From Strongylocentrotus purpuratus (lineage: Eukaryota > Echinodermata > Echinoidea > Camarodonta > Strongylocentrotidae): DNA of 64,000 bases. The stretch covers positions 248,001 to 312,000 of the forward strand of contig NW_022145530.1 in NCBI RefSeq assembly GCF_000002235.5, read 5' to 3'. The notes beneath the pieces are model-generated. The model worked only from the letters and a program-made list of their open reading frames with translations, was not told where the DNA came from and made no database searches. The translations under genes and the position numbers were made by a program. This document shows positions 12,371 through 23,906 of the stretch, piece after piece; position 1 is the first letter of the stretch, and each line of letters opens with the position of its first letter.

Positions 12371-12947
12371 TAATCTGTTTAAACAGATTAGTTGAAGTAA
12401 TGTAATCTGTTTAAACAGATTAGAAGAAATATCGTAATCTGTTATAACAGATTAGTGGAAATACCGTAATCTGTTTAAACAGATTATAATCTGTTTAAAC
12501 AGATTAGAAGAAATATCGTAATCTGTTATAACAGATTAGTGGAAATACCGTAATCTGTTTAAACAGATTATAATCTGTTTAAACAGATTAGAAGAAATAT
12601 CGTAATCTGTTATAACAGATTAGTAGAAATACCGTAATCGGTTTAAACAGATTATAATCTGTTTAAACAGATTAGTTGAAGTACTGTAATCTGTTTAAAC
12701 AGATTAGTAGAAATACCGTAATCTGTTTAAACAGATTAGTAGAAATACCGTAATCTGTTTAAACAGATTATAATCTGTTTAAACAGATTAGAAGAAATAT
12801 CGTAATCTGTTTAAACAGATTAGTAGAAATACCGTAATCTGTTTAAACAGATTAGTAGAAATACCGTAATCTGTTTAAACAGATTATAATCTGTTTAAAC
12901 AGATTAGAAGAAATATCGTAATCTGTTTAAACAGATTAGTAGAAAGT
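12371..12947. repeat. Array of 18-bp palindromes, right arm
   Basis: Mirror image of the left array, with the same linkers and the TTATAA variants in matching places. This indicates that the arms are homogenised or recently duplicated. One copy has a C-to-G change (AATCGGTTTAAACAGATT) not seen in the left arm. Confidence 0.95.
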
Positions 12948-12991
12948 GTGTTTTTTTTTCTTCGTGGCACTAATGGTCTTTCGTACAATCC

Positions 12992-13786
12992 TGCATTTGT
13001 TGGAAAATATGTAGTATTTGGCATGAGGGACCTTGAATCCACAAGCCTTGCTTTCAACCAAGGTCACCCCATCTTTCTATTGTGACGCCATATTCTGTTC
13101 ACTCCTTTATATTCATGTCATATTTATAATGTGTGTTATGAAAGAAAGATAAATAAACTTGAAACTTGAAACTTGAAACTTGAAACTATAAAATAATACA
13201 ATTAAATTGAACTCCAACGTTTCCATAAAATCCAAATAAGAAATGAATTGTATTCAACGTAACTTTATCCTCTAAAATGAAATGTTGGCCATCCGCAATA
13301 AACCTTCTAATGATTGGGCAATCCCGAAATAAATATTCTATAGATTCCTCGGACTTATAACAAACTAAACATAAGTCTAATTTCGAAATATTTGATAATT
13401 TAAGATATTTATTAACACACCAACTATACGATGTATAATCTTAAACTGAAAATAACGGATCCGTGTAGATAAACATGACCTAGCTTACATGAACTAAATT
13501 AGAACATTTTAGCCCAGTCTATGTTTGAGATATTTAACAGAGAATTCCGTTTTTCTATTGATTTAGGGGGGGGGGGGGTAAACACTTACAATACATCGAC
13601 AGATCCTCGTTTCCTTCGTTATATTTGTAATCTCTTCCCCTTGTAATTATTCACCTGTTCGATTTAATGGCCATCTAGACTGTTATAACTGTTGGCGGGA
13701 GAAATGTCTATGCGGCAGGGAGATGTGACTTTTAAAGTCACATCTCCCTGGTTTAGGGGGAAATATTATTGGACGTAGAAATCTAT
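12992..13786. other. Spacer with short tandem tail and poly-G
   Basis: Contains four copies of ACTTGAA near 13155-13185, a common tail of interspersed repeats, and a poly-G run near 13568. I see no gene. Confidence 0.4.
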
Positions 13787-14470
13787 ATATAATAATTATA
13801 ATAATAATAATAGTGGCTACTTGTATAGCGCACAGGTCCACCTTTCGGTGCTCATGGCGCTTAGAGAAAAGGACATGTAACAGAAAGAAAGAAAAAACAC
13901 AATAAACCGAAAAACAAAATTCGAAATTCTCCTAGACATGGTAAATTAAAATATTACAATATTTACAACGAAATGAACAAATAAGTTTTCAGTTGTAATT
14001 TGAATGTTTCTGTTGACGACAGCTGGCGTATTTGTAGAGGGAGCTTATTCCAGAGTTTTGGCCCCATTGCAGAGAAAGTCCGATCGCCCCAAGCAAGTTT
14101 TATCATGGTGTATTAAGTAATAGCGTGTCTGATGAGGAGCGAAGACTAATACGTGTGGGGGTGTATTTTGAAACAGAGTTGCTCAGGTATATGTAGGGGA
14201 AGAAAGAGAGTAAACTGAATGATGAACTAATAACATAATTTAAAAAATAATCCTATTGTCAACTGGCAACCAATGGAGAGAACGGAGAATTGGTGATATT
14301 GAATCAGATTTCTTAGTGAATGTTAATAGGCGGGCTGCAGAATTTTGAAGTCGTTGAAGTTTTGTGACATCTTTTTTTGGAAGGTTACAGAACAAAGAAT
14401 TTGCAAAATCTAAACGCCCCTATCGAGAATGAAAGACAAGCATATAAATTAAGCTTGCACCATTGTAAGA
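13787..14470 (-). mobile_element. LINE 3' end (CR1/L2-like reverse transcriptase C-terminus)
   Basis: Read on the minus strand, the segment encodes the conserved C-terminal part of a non-LTR retrotransposon protein: LQRLQNSAARLL, SPILRSLHWLPVDNRI and then GPKLWNKLPLQIRQL. It ends in a short 3' UTR with an ATT-rich microsatellite tail (about 13790-13815). The pieces lie in more than one frame, so the copy is dead and 5'-truncated. The LHWLPV and LWNxLP motifs with a microsatellite tail are usual for the CR1/L2 group; the exact clade is not resolved. Confidence 0.85.
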
Positions 14471-15027
14471 TATATATTTCACTTTCCTGTGTTACTTTAT
14501 AAAGCACTGCTGCCCGGCATTGTCTGTATATGGTTTCGGCTTAACCCTTGACTACTGTCAACCCGATGTGACTTTTAGCATTCAGAAAAGACACCACTCC
14601 CATCCATAGTAATTTCTTTACGCAATATGCACAAGGTGAATTAATATACAACACACATACTCGTGAGGACTCGTGAATGGACATGCACTTTTACGATCAT
14701 CATGCATGCATGGATGCATCTCATCAAAAACTCAAAATAACAAAAGAGGTATCTTTTGTCATTGAAAATAAAAGAGAGCAAAATTCTTTGTACATGTGGC
14801 TTAGCAGCGTACACGCCCATCGTAAGCCCAGGGTATGTGAGTTAAAACACCTCCCTGGTAAGCCTTCGCTTTTATTTGCAGAGGTTAAATTACATAAAGC
14901 GTATACAAAATACTGCATAGGCATTCGCATCAGAGAGGAGGTTAGGCCCAAACAAAGTTGAAACTTTCGCGACATTGGTTTGAAGACGGTGGATTGCTTG
15001 AAGTTGGGATCGAGGTACAGACTGAAA

Positions 15028-18000
15028 ATGGCGCGAGTGGCATTTTTTGTTGTTTTCGTGATCGTCTGCGCAGTGTCGGTTGCGTCGTCGCCGACGGAAA
15101 GGGAGATATCAGAGAAACAGGTAGGCTACCGGCACGAACCTGATGGGTTGGAAGTCCATCAGGCAAGGCAACAAATTACTATGGGCTTAGACTCTCAATA
15201 GATAGGCCATTTTAGATTACCCATGCTAATTGGATTTATAGTCCGCTTTCGGATTTAGTAGCTTTCTTCTTTCAATGTCAACGGGAAACAGAACCTAAAA
15301 ACGCCCCAAATCACAACTTTAGCAGTGATAACATTAATTATAGTCATTTCATTGTAGTGTGTATGTGTATGAGTGTGTATTTATTATTTTCAAAATTCAG
15401 ACTATGTGCCAACTGCCAAGTGTCATGGAATAGGGGCCGACCGGGGACTGGAACCCCTCCCTCAAAACAATCCTACGCTCCATTTTCTTCCAATTCTTTA
15501 TCTCCTCGCTCTACATCTATAGAAAGAAATGGAAATCCACTCGGTTTAGGTGTTGTCTGTTGTGTCGTGTTATTATGCACAACCTTCTCCCTCCACAAAT
15601 AGCAGTAACCATGGAAGAATCCTGGATCGAAGAACAGGCTTAGACCTACAACATCGTGTATTAAAGTAAAGTAAAGTAAATATGCATCTCCTGAAAGGAA
15701 AAGAAGGAGAGAAAGGGAAAGAAAGAAGAGGGAGAAGAAAAGAAAAGGGGGAAGAAGGAGTTTGGGGGCCGAAAGGGCCAGTACCTCCCAGGTTGTTGCC
15801 CCCCACCCCGATCAAAAAAATAAAAGAGAAGGAAGGGGAAAGAAAAAAGGAAAAGAGGAGATACTGGCGTACTGATAGGGGGGGGGGGGGGGAGGAGGCT
15901 TGAGGAAATCAAACAAATCAACAAGGTATCAAAATGTGTTTATCTGACAGCAGGCGCGTAGCCAGGGGGGGGGGGGGAGGGGGGGGGGTGGGTGCGGTCC
16001 TCCCAAAATCACCGGCCAAAAAAAAAAAAAGGAGAGGAGAGAAAAAGAAGAGGACGTGGGAAGAAAAAGGAGAAGATTGAGAGTAGAAAACGGAACGAAG
16101 CATCGTCTTCTTTCTCTAATAATTTAATGAATCGTAAAAGCTTCCGCGCTTCGCGCGGGAGGGGAAACACTGAATTCAAACGAGGATTAAATAGTCGAGA
16201 ACTGTAAAACGAATCGTCTTGTTTCTCTAATGACTGAATGAAACGTGAAATCTTCTGCGCTTCTTGCGGAAGGGGGAAAACTAAATTCAGACGATTATTA
16301 TTTTTGAGAACGGTACAACGAATCGTCTTCTTTCTCTAATGATTTAATGAATCGAAAGCTCCCGCGCTTCGCGCGGGAGTGGAAACACTGAATTCTAACG
16401 AGGATTAAATAGTCGAGAACTGTAAAACGAATCGTCTTGTTTCTCTAATGACTGAATTAAACGTGAAATCTTCTACGCTTCTTGCGGGAGGGGGGGGGGG
16501 GAAACTAAATTCAGACGATTATTATTTTCGAGAACGGTACAACGAATCGTCTTCTTTCTCTAATGATTTAATGAATCGAAAGCTTCTGCGCTTCTCGCGG
16601 GAGGGGGGGGGGAACTAAGTTCAGACGATTATTATTTCCGAGAACGGTACAACGAATCGCCTTCTTTCTCTAATGATTTAATGAATCGAAAGCTTCCGAG
16701 CTTCGCGCGGGAGGGGAAAACCTGAATTCAGACGAAGATTAAGAGTCGAGAACTGTACAGCGAATCGTCTCGTTTCTCTAATGATTGAATGAAACGTAAA
16801 AGATTCCTTGCTTTGCGCGGGAGGGGGAGGAACTAAGTTCAGATGAGGATTAAGAGACGAGAACTGTACAACGAATTGTCTTGTTTCTCTAATATAATGA
16901 TTTAATGAAACGTCAAAGTTTCTGCGTTTCGCGGAGGAGGGAGGGGAAACTCGCCCCTCCCTGCACCCACCCCCCCCCGCATTACGTCACTGCTGGTCAC
17001 CATTACGTAACAATATTTGGATCGCATAATTTCAAATTTGGGCCTCCCCCCCCCCCCCCCCTAAGAAATCCTGGATCCGCGCCTGGCGCTCAAATCGTGT
17101 CCATCACGTCATGACGCTGCTGCATCGAGCTTCAACATTACTACCCCAATAGCCCTTTCGCGACAATCATCCACATTTTGTATTTTTGACTCATTAGCTT
17201 TTTATTCAGCGCCCCCCTCCCCCCCCCCCCCCAAAAAAAAAAATGATACCAGGTGCATAAGAAGAAAGAGCAACATTTCTGCACCCACTGTATCCATTTC
17301 TTTTTCATGACTATGTTATATTGCGTCTGATACCAGGTATTAAAAGAAAATGAAATAAGCAATAGTTTAAGGACAACAGCGGAGAAATCATGTCCGAATT
17401 AGGACTATGCCATATTGAAAGCAGATAAAAAAAAACTAATTCTTCATTAAAAATGCACGAGAATGGACGGATTTCCGGGGATCCGTAGCTTGAAGAGGGC
17501 TTTTGTATCGTTTTCTCTTTATCTTTCCACATTATGGAAATCCATATTATCCACTAAATCGGATCACAAATGCTTTCGAGAAATCGCCTTAAGGCAATTT
17601 CAGTAGCCTTTTAATCACGTATTGAGATAGCTTATGCGGGTTCATGCAGGCATTTCTTCGCCACTCCATTTGCACTAATGTGTTTAATTCCAGAAAATAA
17701 TCTTCTTGATTTCTATTTTTCATCAGATAAAGGAGAAGGGTCGCATGCTGCTCGCTAACTTCCGCCAGAAGGCAAGAACCTTGCTAACGATGAAAGTTGC
17801 CGAGTGGAAGACGGCTGACCAGATTGAAGCGAATGTCGATATCTTAGAAAGATTTCAACATGTCGAGAAGGAGGCTGAATACGAAATCAAACAGCACATT
17901 GTCGACGCGGTATGTAAAAACAAGGAGAGACTCCTCCTAGCTTCTTGGTAAAACCTGAATGGCCACACTTCTATACAGGCTGGGCACATCTATAGGATTC

Positions 18001-19849
18001 GGTATAAACCGGAGGTGGGGCTGGGAGCACAATGCTAGCAGAGCTATAAGAAATAAAAACAAAACTAGATAAAACAAAACAAAATATATCTTATTTAATT
18101 TTAAGGAACGCATGTGTCGGACGTGCCCCTTAATTCCCTCAGTATCCTTATCCGTATCATTCTTTTTGAAAATGTTCATAAAAGGGCAATTCAACCTTTT
18201 GTAATACGTTCATTTGCATGAAAACAGAAAACAGAGAAATAAGATAACAGAGAAATAAGATGGCAAAGCTAAAAGAAATAGAAACAAAAAAATAGGCATA
18301 TCTTAAGGAGCACACAGGTCGGACGTGCCCCTTAATCCCGTCAGAACCTTATCCTTGTCATTATTTTAGACTGAAGATGTCATTTAAAGGAAAAGACCAG
18401 TATTGGAAACGCCCCAATTTCAAAAAAATGAAATGGAAGCTCTCATTACCAATCATGTGAAAGAATATGTTTTGACTAATACATGATGATAAAAAATTTG
18501 CAGGGAAACCGCTAACTAATTCATATATTTGGTAAATTTGTTTCTCTCATGGACTGTGAGAGATATAGGGTAGTCCCATATACATCTTTTTGCGTATAGT
18601 GCTTGTAACTTTACGAAGAATGGGCCAAATTTCTTATCATTTTGATGATTCCAGAACCTTGCAGATGCTAGATGCTAGATGATCAACCTTTTCTGATCGA
18701 TTCCACAACGTTTCTTTCACAATGCAATCGCATGACCATAACTGGTCTTTACCTTTAAAAGGCAATCCAACCTTTTGTAATACGTTCATTTGTATGAAAA
18801 CAGAGAAATAAGATGGCAAAGCTAAAAGAAATAAAAACAAAACAAATAGGCCTATCTTAAGGAGCACACAGGTCGGACGTGCCCCTTAATCTCGTCAGAC
18901 CCTTATCCTTGTCATTTTTTGTAGACTGAAGATGTCATTTAAAAGGCAATCCAACCTTTTGTAATACGTTCATTTGCATGAAAACAGAAAACAGAGAAAT
19001 AGGACAGCAAAGCTATAAGAAATAAAACAAAACAAAGGAGCGCAGGTGTCGGACGTGCCCCTTAAATTCGTCAGGACCCTTCTCCTTATCATTCTTTTAG
19101 AAGATGTCCATTGAAGGGCAATCCCACCTTTGTAATACGTTCATTTGCATGACAACAAAAAACCTAGAGAAATAGGATGGCGCAATTTTGAAATAAATCG
19201 GGCAAATAATGAGAGAATTATGAATGAGATCACTGTATGCGAAGCTCATATTAATTTTATTGGCTGTAATATAATCACGGACAACATTTTCGTTTGGGGT
19301 AGAAAATATGTCATTAATTTCTGTTTTTCTCATACGTAAGTGCCTAATATTCTTGGGGCACTACTCAAAATAGGCCCTCGGAAAAGAAAGACCATCCTGT
19401 TTAATACATTTTGAAAAATTGACATTTCATGCATTATTATGAGTTTAAAAAAAAAAAAAAGTTGTCAGACGCTACATTACAGTGACTTAGGCAATTTGAA
19501 GTGCCCATGTGAATAGAGATTACTAGAATTCATATCTTCTTATATTCTTTTTGGGGTTAATCCAATTTCATTCAAACTTTGACCAGTTTGCTTTTCTGAT
19601 TCAACTGCTTTCTTTTGGAGTAGGTCCTATAATAATCTACCAAGCTTGGATTTTTCTTTTAACGGTATAGCTATAGAATATTTTGAATTTGCTGGTGGTG
19701 ATTATGACGGTGTGATGAAATACTACATGTAATTGCATGTACAAAGGGGTTACGAATTGTTAACATTCGGGAAAAGAAAAAGAAACATTGCATTCTTCAT
19801 GTATGAACAAAAATCTTTATTATGAGTTCAAGCTGATAATGAATGACAA

Positions 19850-19880
<31 letters not shown>

Positions 19881-19884
19881 TTTT

Positions 19885-19915
<31 letters not shown>

Positions 19916-20350
19916 TTCTCTCTCTCCCTCTCTCTCTCTCTTTCTCTCTCCCCTCTCTCTCTCTCTTCCTCGACTCTTCGGCTCTCGTTTCCGTTTTTCT
20001 CTCTCTTGTATACCTCTCTCTCTCTCTCTCCCTTTCCTCTTTCTCTCCTTTTCTTTCTCTCCTTTTCTTTCTCTTCCTCATTTTCACTTTCTCTCTCCAT
20101 GTTACTCTTTCTCTCTCACTCTCCTTTCATATTTCTCTTCCTCACTATTTCTCTCTTTCTCTCTCTCTCTCTCTCCCTTCAGATCAATGGAAACGAACCC
20201 GTGGTCGATCCCGACATTCCCCCACACTCGGAGGAGATCGCAACTTTGTTCGGGGAGGCGCTCTTCGCCACTACGTATGCCGAACAGAGCAGTAAAGAAG
20301 ATAGCATGATACAAATACTCAAAGATATATTAGAAAACAAACTACATTAA
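15028..20350 (+). CDS. Small secreted protein, 147 residues, three exons
   Basis: Family not recognised. Exons 15028-15120, 17727-17909 and 20183-20350 (stop TAA) all join in phase 0, with donors GTAGGC and GTATGT and acceptors CATCAG and CCTTCAG. The start at 15028 is the first in-frame ATG, has A at -3 and G at +4, and puts a classic signal peptide (MARVAFFVVFVIVCAVSVAS) at the N-terminus. The mature part is about 125 residues, charged and helix-prone (RMLLANFRQKARTLL, ILERFQHVEKEAEYEI). It has no cysteines, no N-glycosylation sequon and no obvious dibasic processing sites. A Pro-rich link (DPDIPPHSEE) precedes a last helix ending ENKLH. The final acceptor is preceded by over 300 bases of CT repeat. 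I predict a secreted or vesicular helical protein; its function is unknown. Confidence 0.8.
15617..15680 (+). repeat. Second copy of the (AAAGT)n-tailed repeat end
   Basis: Matches 6083-6150 (ATCCTGGATCGA through ACAACATCGTGT, then AAAGTAAAGTAAAGTA). It lies in intron 1 of the secreted-protein gene. Confidence 0.6.
15685..16080 (+). repeat. Purine-rich low complexity with poly-G runs
   Basis: AGGAGAAAGGG-type sequence and runs of up to about 15 G near 15880 and 15966. Open frames on either strand here are artefacts of this composition. Confidence 0.8.
16090..16960 (+). repeat. Minisatellite, about 8 units of ~110 bp
   Basis: Each unit starts near ACGAATCGTCTTCTTTCTCT, passes ATTTAATGAATCGAAAGC, then a GC-rich partial palindrome (CTTCCGCGCTTCGCGCGGGA), a G run, and AATTCAGACGA. 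Units begin near 16097, 16211, 16320, 16430, 16546, 16657, 16763 and 16876. They differ by point changes and G-run length. The array is in intron 1 of the secreted-protein gene. Confidence 0.9.
16961..17726. other. Intronic spacer with C runs
   Basis: C runs near 16968, 17046 and 17216, otherwise unremarkable sequence up to the exon 2 acceptor at 17725-17726. I see no separate gene. Confidence 0.4.
18000..19150 (+). repeat. Tandem array, ~200-bp unit, split by an insertion
   Basis: The unit includes GTCGGACGTGCCCCTTAA (near 18115, 18325, 18868 and 19046), a CTTATCCTTGTCAT segment, AGGCAATCCAACCTTTTGTA, and CAGAGAAATAAGATGGCAAA. The third unit is interrupted exactly at TTAA by the element at 18384-18758. 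The array lies in intron 2 of the secreted-protein gene. Confidence 0.85.
18384..18758 (+). mobile_element. TTAA-flanked element, family A, copy 2
   Basis: Inserted in a tandem unit whose uninterrupted form (GATGTCATTTAAAAGGCAAT) is seen at about 18932-18951, so the TTAA duplication can be read directly. The right half matches the elements at 126-510 and 53516-53920; the left half differs and matches the copy at 5566-5876. Confidence 0.8.
19340..19847. other. Intronic spacer, nothing recognised
   Basis: AT-rich sequence with one poly-A run near 19446. No exon, repeat unit or structured RNA that I can support. Confidence 0.4.
19848..20180 (+). repeat. CT-rich microsatellite abutting a splice acceptor
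   Basis: Over 300 bases of imperfect (CT)n/(TTTCTC)n end directly at CCCTTCAG, the acceptor of the last exon of the secreted-protein gene. The repeat therefore supplies the polypyrimidine tract. All long open frames across it are composition artefacts. Confidence 0.95.
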
Positions 20351-21480
20351 TGATTCGATAGAACTATAGAATAAGTACGAAATTAGCCAATTCATACAAA
20401 CTAACATCCTATACTATTTTAAAACTTCAAAATCAAGGTAAAGCAATTTTTTTTAAAAATTTCATTTATTGATTTTATCACGGTAAAGGTCACCGTGGAT
20501 GTTCTTCTGTAAGTCTGCCGATTTGGTGGATACTAAAATGCAATATCGTGTTTTCAATGAAAAGCCAGGTCAATGAACCTAGTCTAGTTTATGACAGGTT
20601 GGTTATCACTTATGACAAGATATAAGCTAGATTAAAACAACAAATATGATTTTTTAATTTTTTTTTTTTAAATGGAAACCTATAGTTTACACCATGTCTA
20701 TACCGTAGTCAAGTTTACAACCGGTCTTTAGCACGATTAAATTACGGAGTCTGGTTTTAGTGTAGGCCAACTGGTGTTTTAATATTTATTGTTTTAATAT
20801 TTATTCTATATAATATTCATAGTATTACATTTGGCTATATACACTTCAGTGCAACCTTTATGTTTCTATTTTCTACGTAACACAAAGTATTGAGAAGAAA
20901 AAAAAAAAACGATCTTTTGATTATAAGACGATATAAATGACAGAAAATAGGACAAGTCGAAGATTATCAGTTTTCTTGTATTGATCAATCTATACATACA
21001 TTTTACTAGATAAAACACGTGCATTTATATTTTGATAAAGGTATACCTTGGAAATCAGACTATATTTCGGGTTAATTTGAAAGTGAAAAATTAATTTTCT
21101 TGTCTCGGAAAAGTACTGTCCTTATGTACGTAAACTGCGGTATATAGATTTATTTTAATTACTTAAGTGGTTATTGTATAATGGCTTGCATTTATGTCGA
21201 AGATTATCAATGCTATTCCGTGCTATTCGATTCTGATTATTATGTTGTCAAGTTGTATCATTCTTAATGTCCAAATACAGAATATCATGAAAGCATTATT
21301 TCAAGTTTCTACCGTTGTGCCCGGTCCATATAAACATGTACCTAATTTTAAATTAATTATACATCATAATTCTTGTCATATTCAGAATGTTAGATTCTCA
21401 AGTGTGCTATTTATATTAAAGGAAACAATATTTTCGAACTTATTATTATTATTTTGCATTTATTGACAAGAGATAATTAA
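20351..21480. other. Probable 3' UTR then intergenic DNA
   Basis: AT-rich sequence after the secreted-protein stop codon. I saw no clear AATAAA, so the transcript end is unplaced. No further gene seen. Confidence 0.4.
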
Positions 21481-21873
21481 AAACGATATAACTTGATCTT
21501 GTTTAGCAGATAGTGTTTTATTTTCTGGCTCTCTCTCTCTCTCTCTCTCCCTCCTCTATCCAGAGGCGGCGGAGCGACTTCCAAAGTGGGGGGGGGGGGG
21601 GCACGAACAAAAAGGAGCACCTCCAAAGGGTATTCTCAAAGCGAAAATATACAATATACAATTTTTTAAACATTGGCATATAACCCTATAATTGTGATTA
21701 CATTATCAGGGATGATTTCAATATTTGTTTCTCTTTATACATTGTATAATATATTGCAGTTTGGTGTGATGGTTTGAAAATTTGTTTGCGCGCGAGCAAA
21801 GCGAGCGAGGAAACAAATTGGTAACATAATTAAAGACGATATAACTTAATCTTGTTTAGCAGAATACTGTTTT

Positions 21874-21938
<65 letters not shown>

Positions 21939-22175
21939 CTCTATCCAGAGGCGGCGGAGCGACTTCCAAAGTGGGGGGGGGGGGGGCATCAACAAAAAAG
22001 GGCCATTTCTGGGAAAAAAAGGGGCACCTCCAAAGGGTATTCTCAAAGCGAAAATATACAATATTTTAAACATTGGCATATACTCCTATACTTGTGATTA
22101 CATTATCAGGGATTTTTTTTCAATATTTGTTTCTCTTTATACATTGTATAAGATATTGCAGTTTGGTGTGATGGT
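21481..22175 (+). repeat. Direct duplication of ~350 bp with CT and G runs
   Basis: The block AACGATATAACTTGATCTTG ... (CT)n ... CCAGAGGCGGCGGAGCGACT ... G run ... CTCCAAAGGGTATTCTCAAA occurs at about 21480-21775 and again at about 21829-22170. The copies differ mainly in microsatellite length. Confidence 0.85.
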
Positions 22176-22199
22176 TTGAAAATTCGTTTGCTTTTAGTC

Positions 22200-23190
22200 G
22201 CTTGAAATTAGGGGCAGGTTTATTGATGAGTGGAAAAGGGGACACTTATCGAAAGGAATGACACGACGGGTAATTAGCAGAGTTGAAAATGGGGCACTTC
22301 TTTCACCTTAAAAAGGGGCACTCACCAGGGATGAAAAAGACCCTATGAGAATGAAAAAGGGGCACTAATAATAAAGGGAAATGTGCATTTGTTGAAAAAA
22401 AGGGGCACCGATCAGATTTTAATGGAGGCATTTACCAGAGAAGAAAAGGGGCACTTATGAGAATGAAAAGGGACTATTAGCATAGGTGAAAAGGGGCATT
22501 TATGAGAAGGGAAAGGGGCTCTTTTTTAAATGGTCACCTTTTTAAGGTCACCATTAGCATAATTTGAATTTTTTTATAAATAAAAACAAACAAACAAATA
22601 CAAATTAAAGGGGGAGGGTTTCTCCAAAACACATACACAAAAAATAATTGATGGGGGTTTGACCCCCCCCCCCCCCCCCTGCGTACGCGCCTGCCACCAG
22701 AGGATTATCAGATATGGCCTTCTATTAGTCGTCTGGAGTATCGGCCCGTTCCCTCTTGACAGAGGTGGTGCTCCCTGGGGGGGGGGGGGGGGGGGGGTGC
22801 ACGCGTTATGTACTCTACAAATGTCCTTATACACATAGAAAAAGTGCCCCCTTTTAATTCCGATAAGTGCCTCTTTTTCTTTCTAATTGTGCTCGTTCCG
22901 CATTCTTACACGTGCCTTCGATAGGTTCGCCTTCACCTCTGATAATTTCCCCTATTAAAATAAGACAGGTTCCCCTTTCGTTTGACAGGTGCCTATATTT
23001 CCTTTGTAATATATATCCCTTTTCATCTCTGGTGAGTGCCCATTTAATTGCTCCTATTTAAATCTGAGGTGTCGATCTTTTCCTTTGTATAATAAGTGCC
23101 CCTTTGCATCACTGATGAGTGCCCCTTTTTACCTCTGATAAGCGCCCTTTTCACCTCTGATAAGCGCCCTTTTACCTCCTTTTCTTGTAT
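22200..23190. repeat. GATAAGTGCCCC minisatellite, both orientations
   Basis: GGGGCACTTATGAGAATGAA-type units run to about 22530, then the inverse type (AAGTGCCCCTTTT, TCTGATAAGCGCCCTTTT) from about 22850. Poly-G and poly-C runs lie between (22665-22679 and 22779-22797). Confidence 0.6.
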
Positions 23191-23906
23191 TATAAGCCCC
23201 ATCAAAGTTTTTTGCTCATCACGCAACTGTTTCTATCGACCTAGCTATATCTCTTTCTCTTTCATAACCATATGGGCGTGTGTTAGTGCAAATATTTGGA
23301 CTTGTACAGGCTATCAATGATACATGTATAATTATGTCTATTTACGTTTAAGGGCTTCCAAAGTCAACATCCAAAACACGTAACTAGGAATCGAGCTGGG
23401 GTCCTCTAGAGTCTGTCACACCGCGAGACCAACGCCAGACAGAGCGAAAAATTCCATTATCACCAATAGCCAAGACTTTGTCTGTTTGTCGGCAGTATTG
23501 CGTCAGCTTGTTCGTGTGACTGAGGCCCGGGACTTGAGGTCTAACATTCACTCTCTCTCTTTCATGTGTTCTATATATTCTATCGTTTATCTCCTCCATC
23601 CACTCGACCTTTAATTGATCCTTCCTCTCTTTCACTATCCTCTCTCAGGTGCCTCCCAGGCTATTTTGAATGGTGTGTGTGTGTGTGTGGTTGGGGGAGG
23701 TCGGACTAAATTATACCGACTATGGTTAGCTGAAAACAAGCAAAGAAACTACGTCTCCGGCAACGCATTCAGCGGGCGGAGGCAAAAAAAAATAGTCTTC
23801 AGATTCAAATCGATGACAAACGCAAATATACTAAACGGTGAGGGGTGGTTACATCCATTTAATACCCCCTCCCGAGACGTCTCTGTGTGAATGTTAACGG
23901 CCCAGG

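Larger units (their letters stand above)
8829..12985. mobile_element. TU-like foldback transposon (4157 bp)
   Basis: A very long inverted repeat. The left arm (8829-10517) and right arm (11540-12985) are nearly identical mirror images. Each has an outer domain of tandem 18-bp palindromes and an inner non-repetitive domain. The termini are TACGAAAGACCATTAGTGCC and its exact inverse, flanked by CAATCC (8823-8828 and 12986-12991), a likely 6-bp target duplication. The left arm carries about 210 extra bases (around 10266-10478). The 1-kb centre holds a second inverted-repeat structure and no transposase. Sea-urchin TU elements have this outer-tandem, inner-unique, middle layout; TU elements are reported with 8-bp duplications, so this is a structural analogy rather than a proven match. 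Confidence 0.85.

Noticed and set aside
8829-12985. Interpretation of the foldback as a Polinton because of its apparent 6-bp duplication and long inverted ends
   Set aside because: No capsid, polymerase, integrase or other Polinton gene is present, and the termini do not begin as Polintons usually do.
14677-14961. 94-codon open frame upstream of the secreted-protein gene
   Set aside because: No domain, no splice or promoter support, and an equally long frame exists on the opposite strand.
19788-20314. Long open frames on both strands (SLSLSL / RERERE)
   Set aside because: They cross the CT microsatellite; only the short part after 20182 in one frame is a genuine exon.
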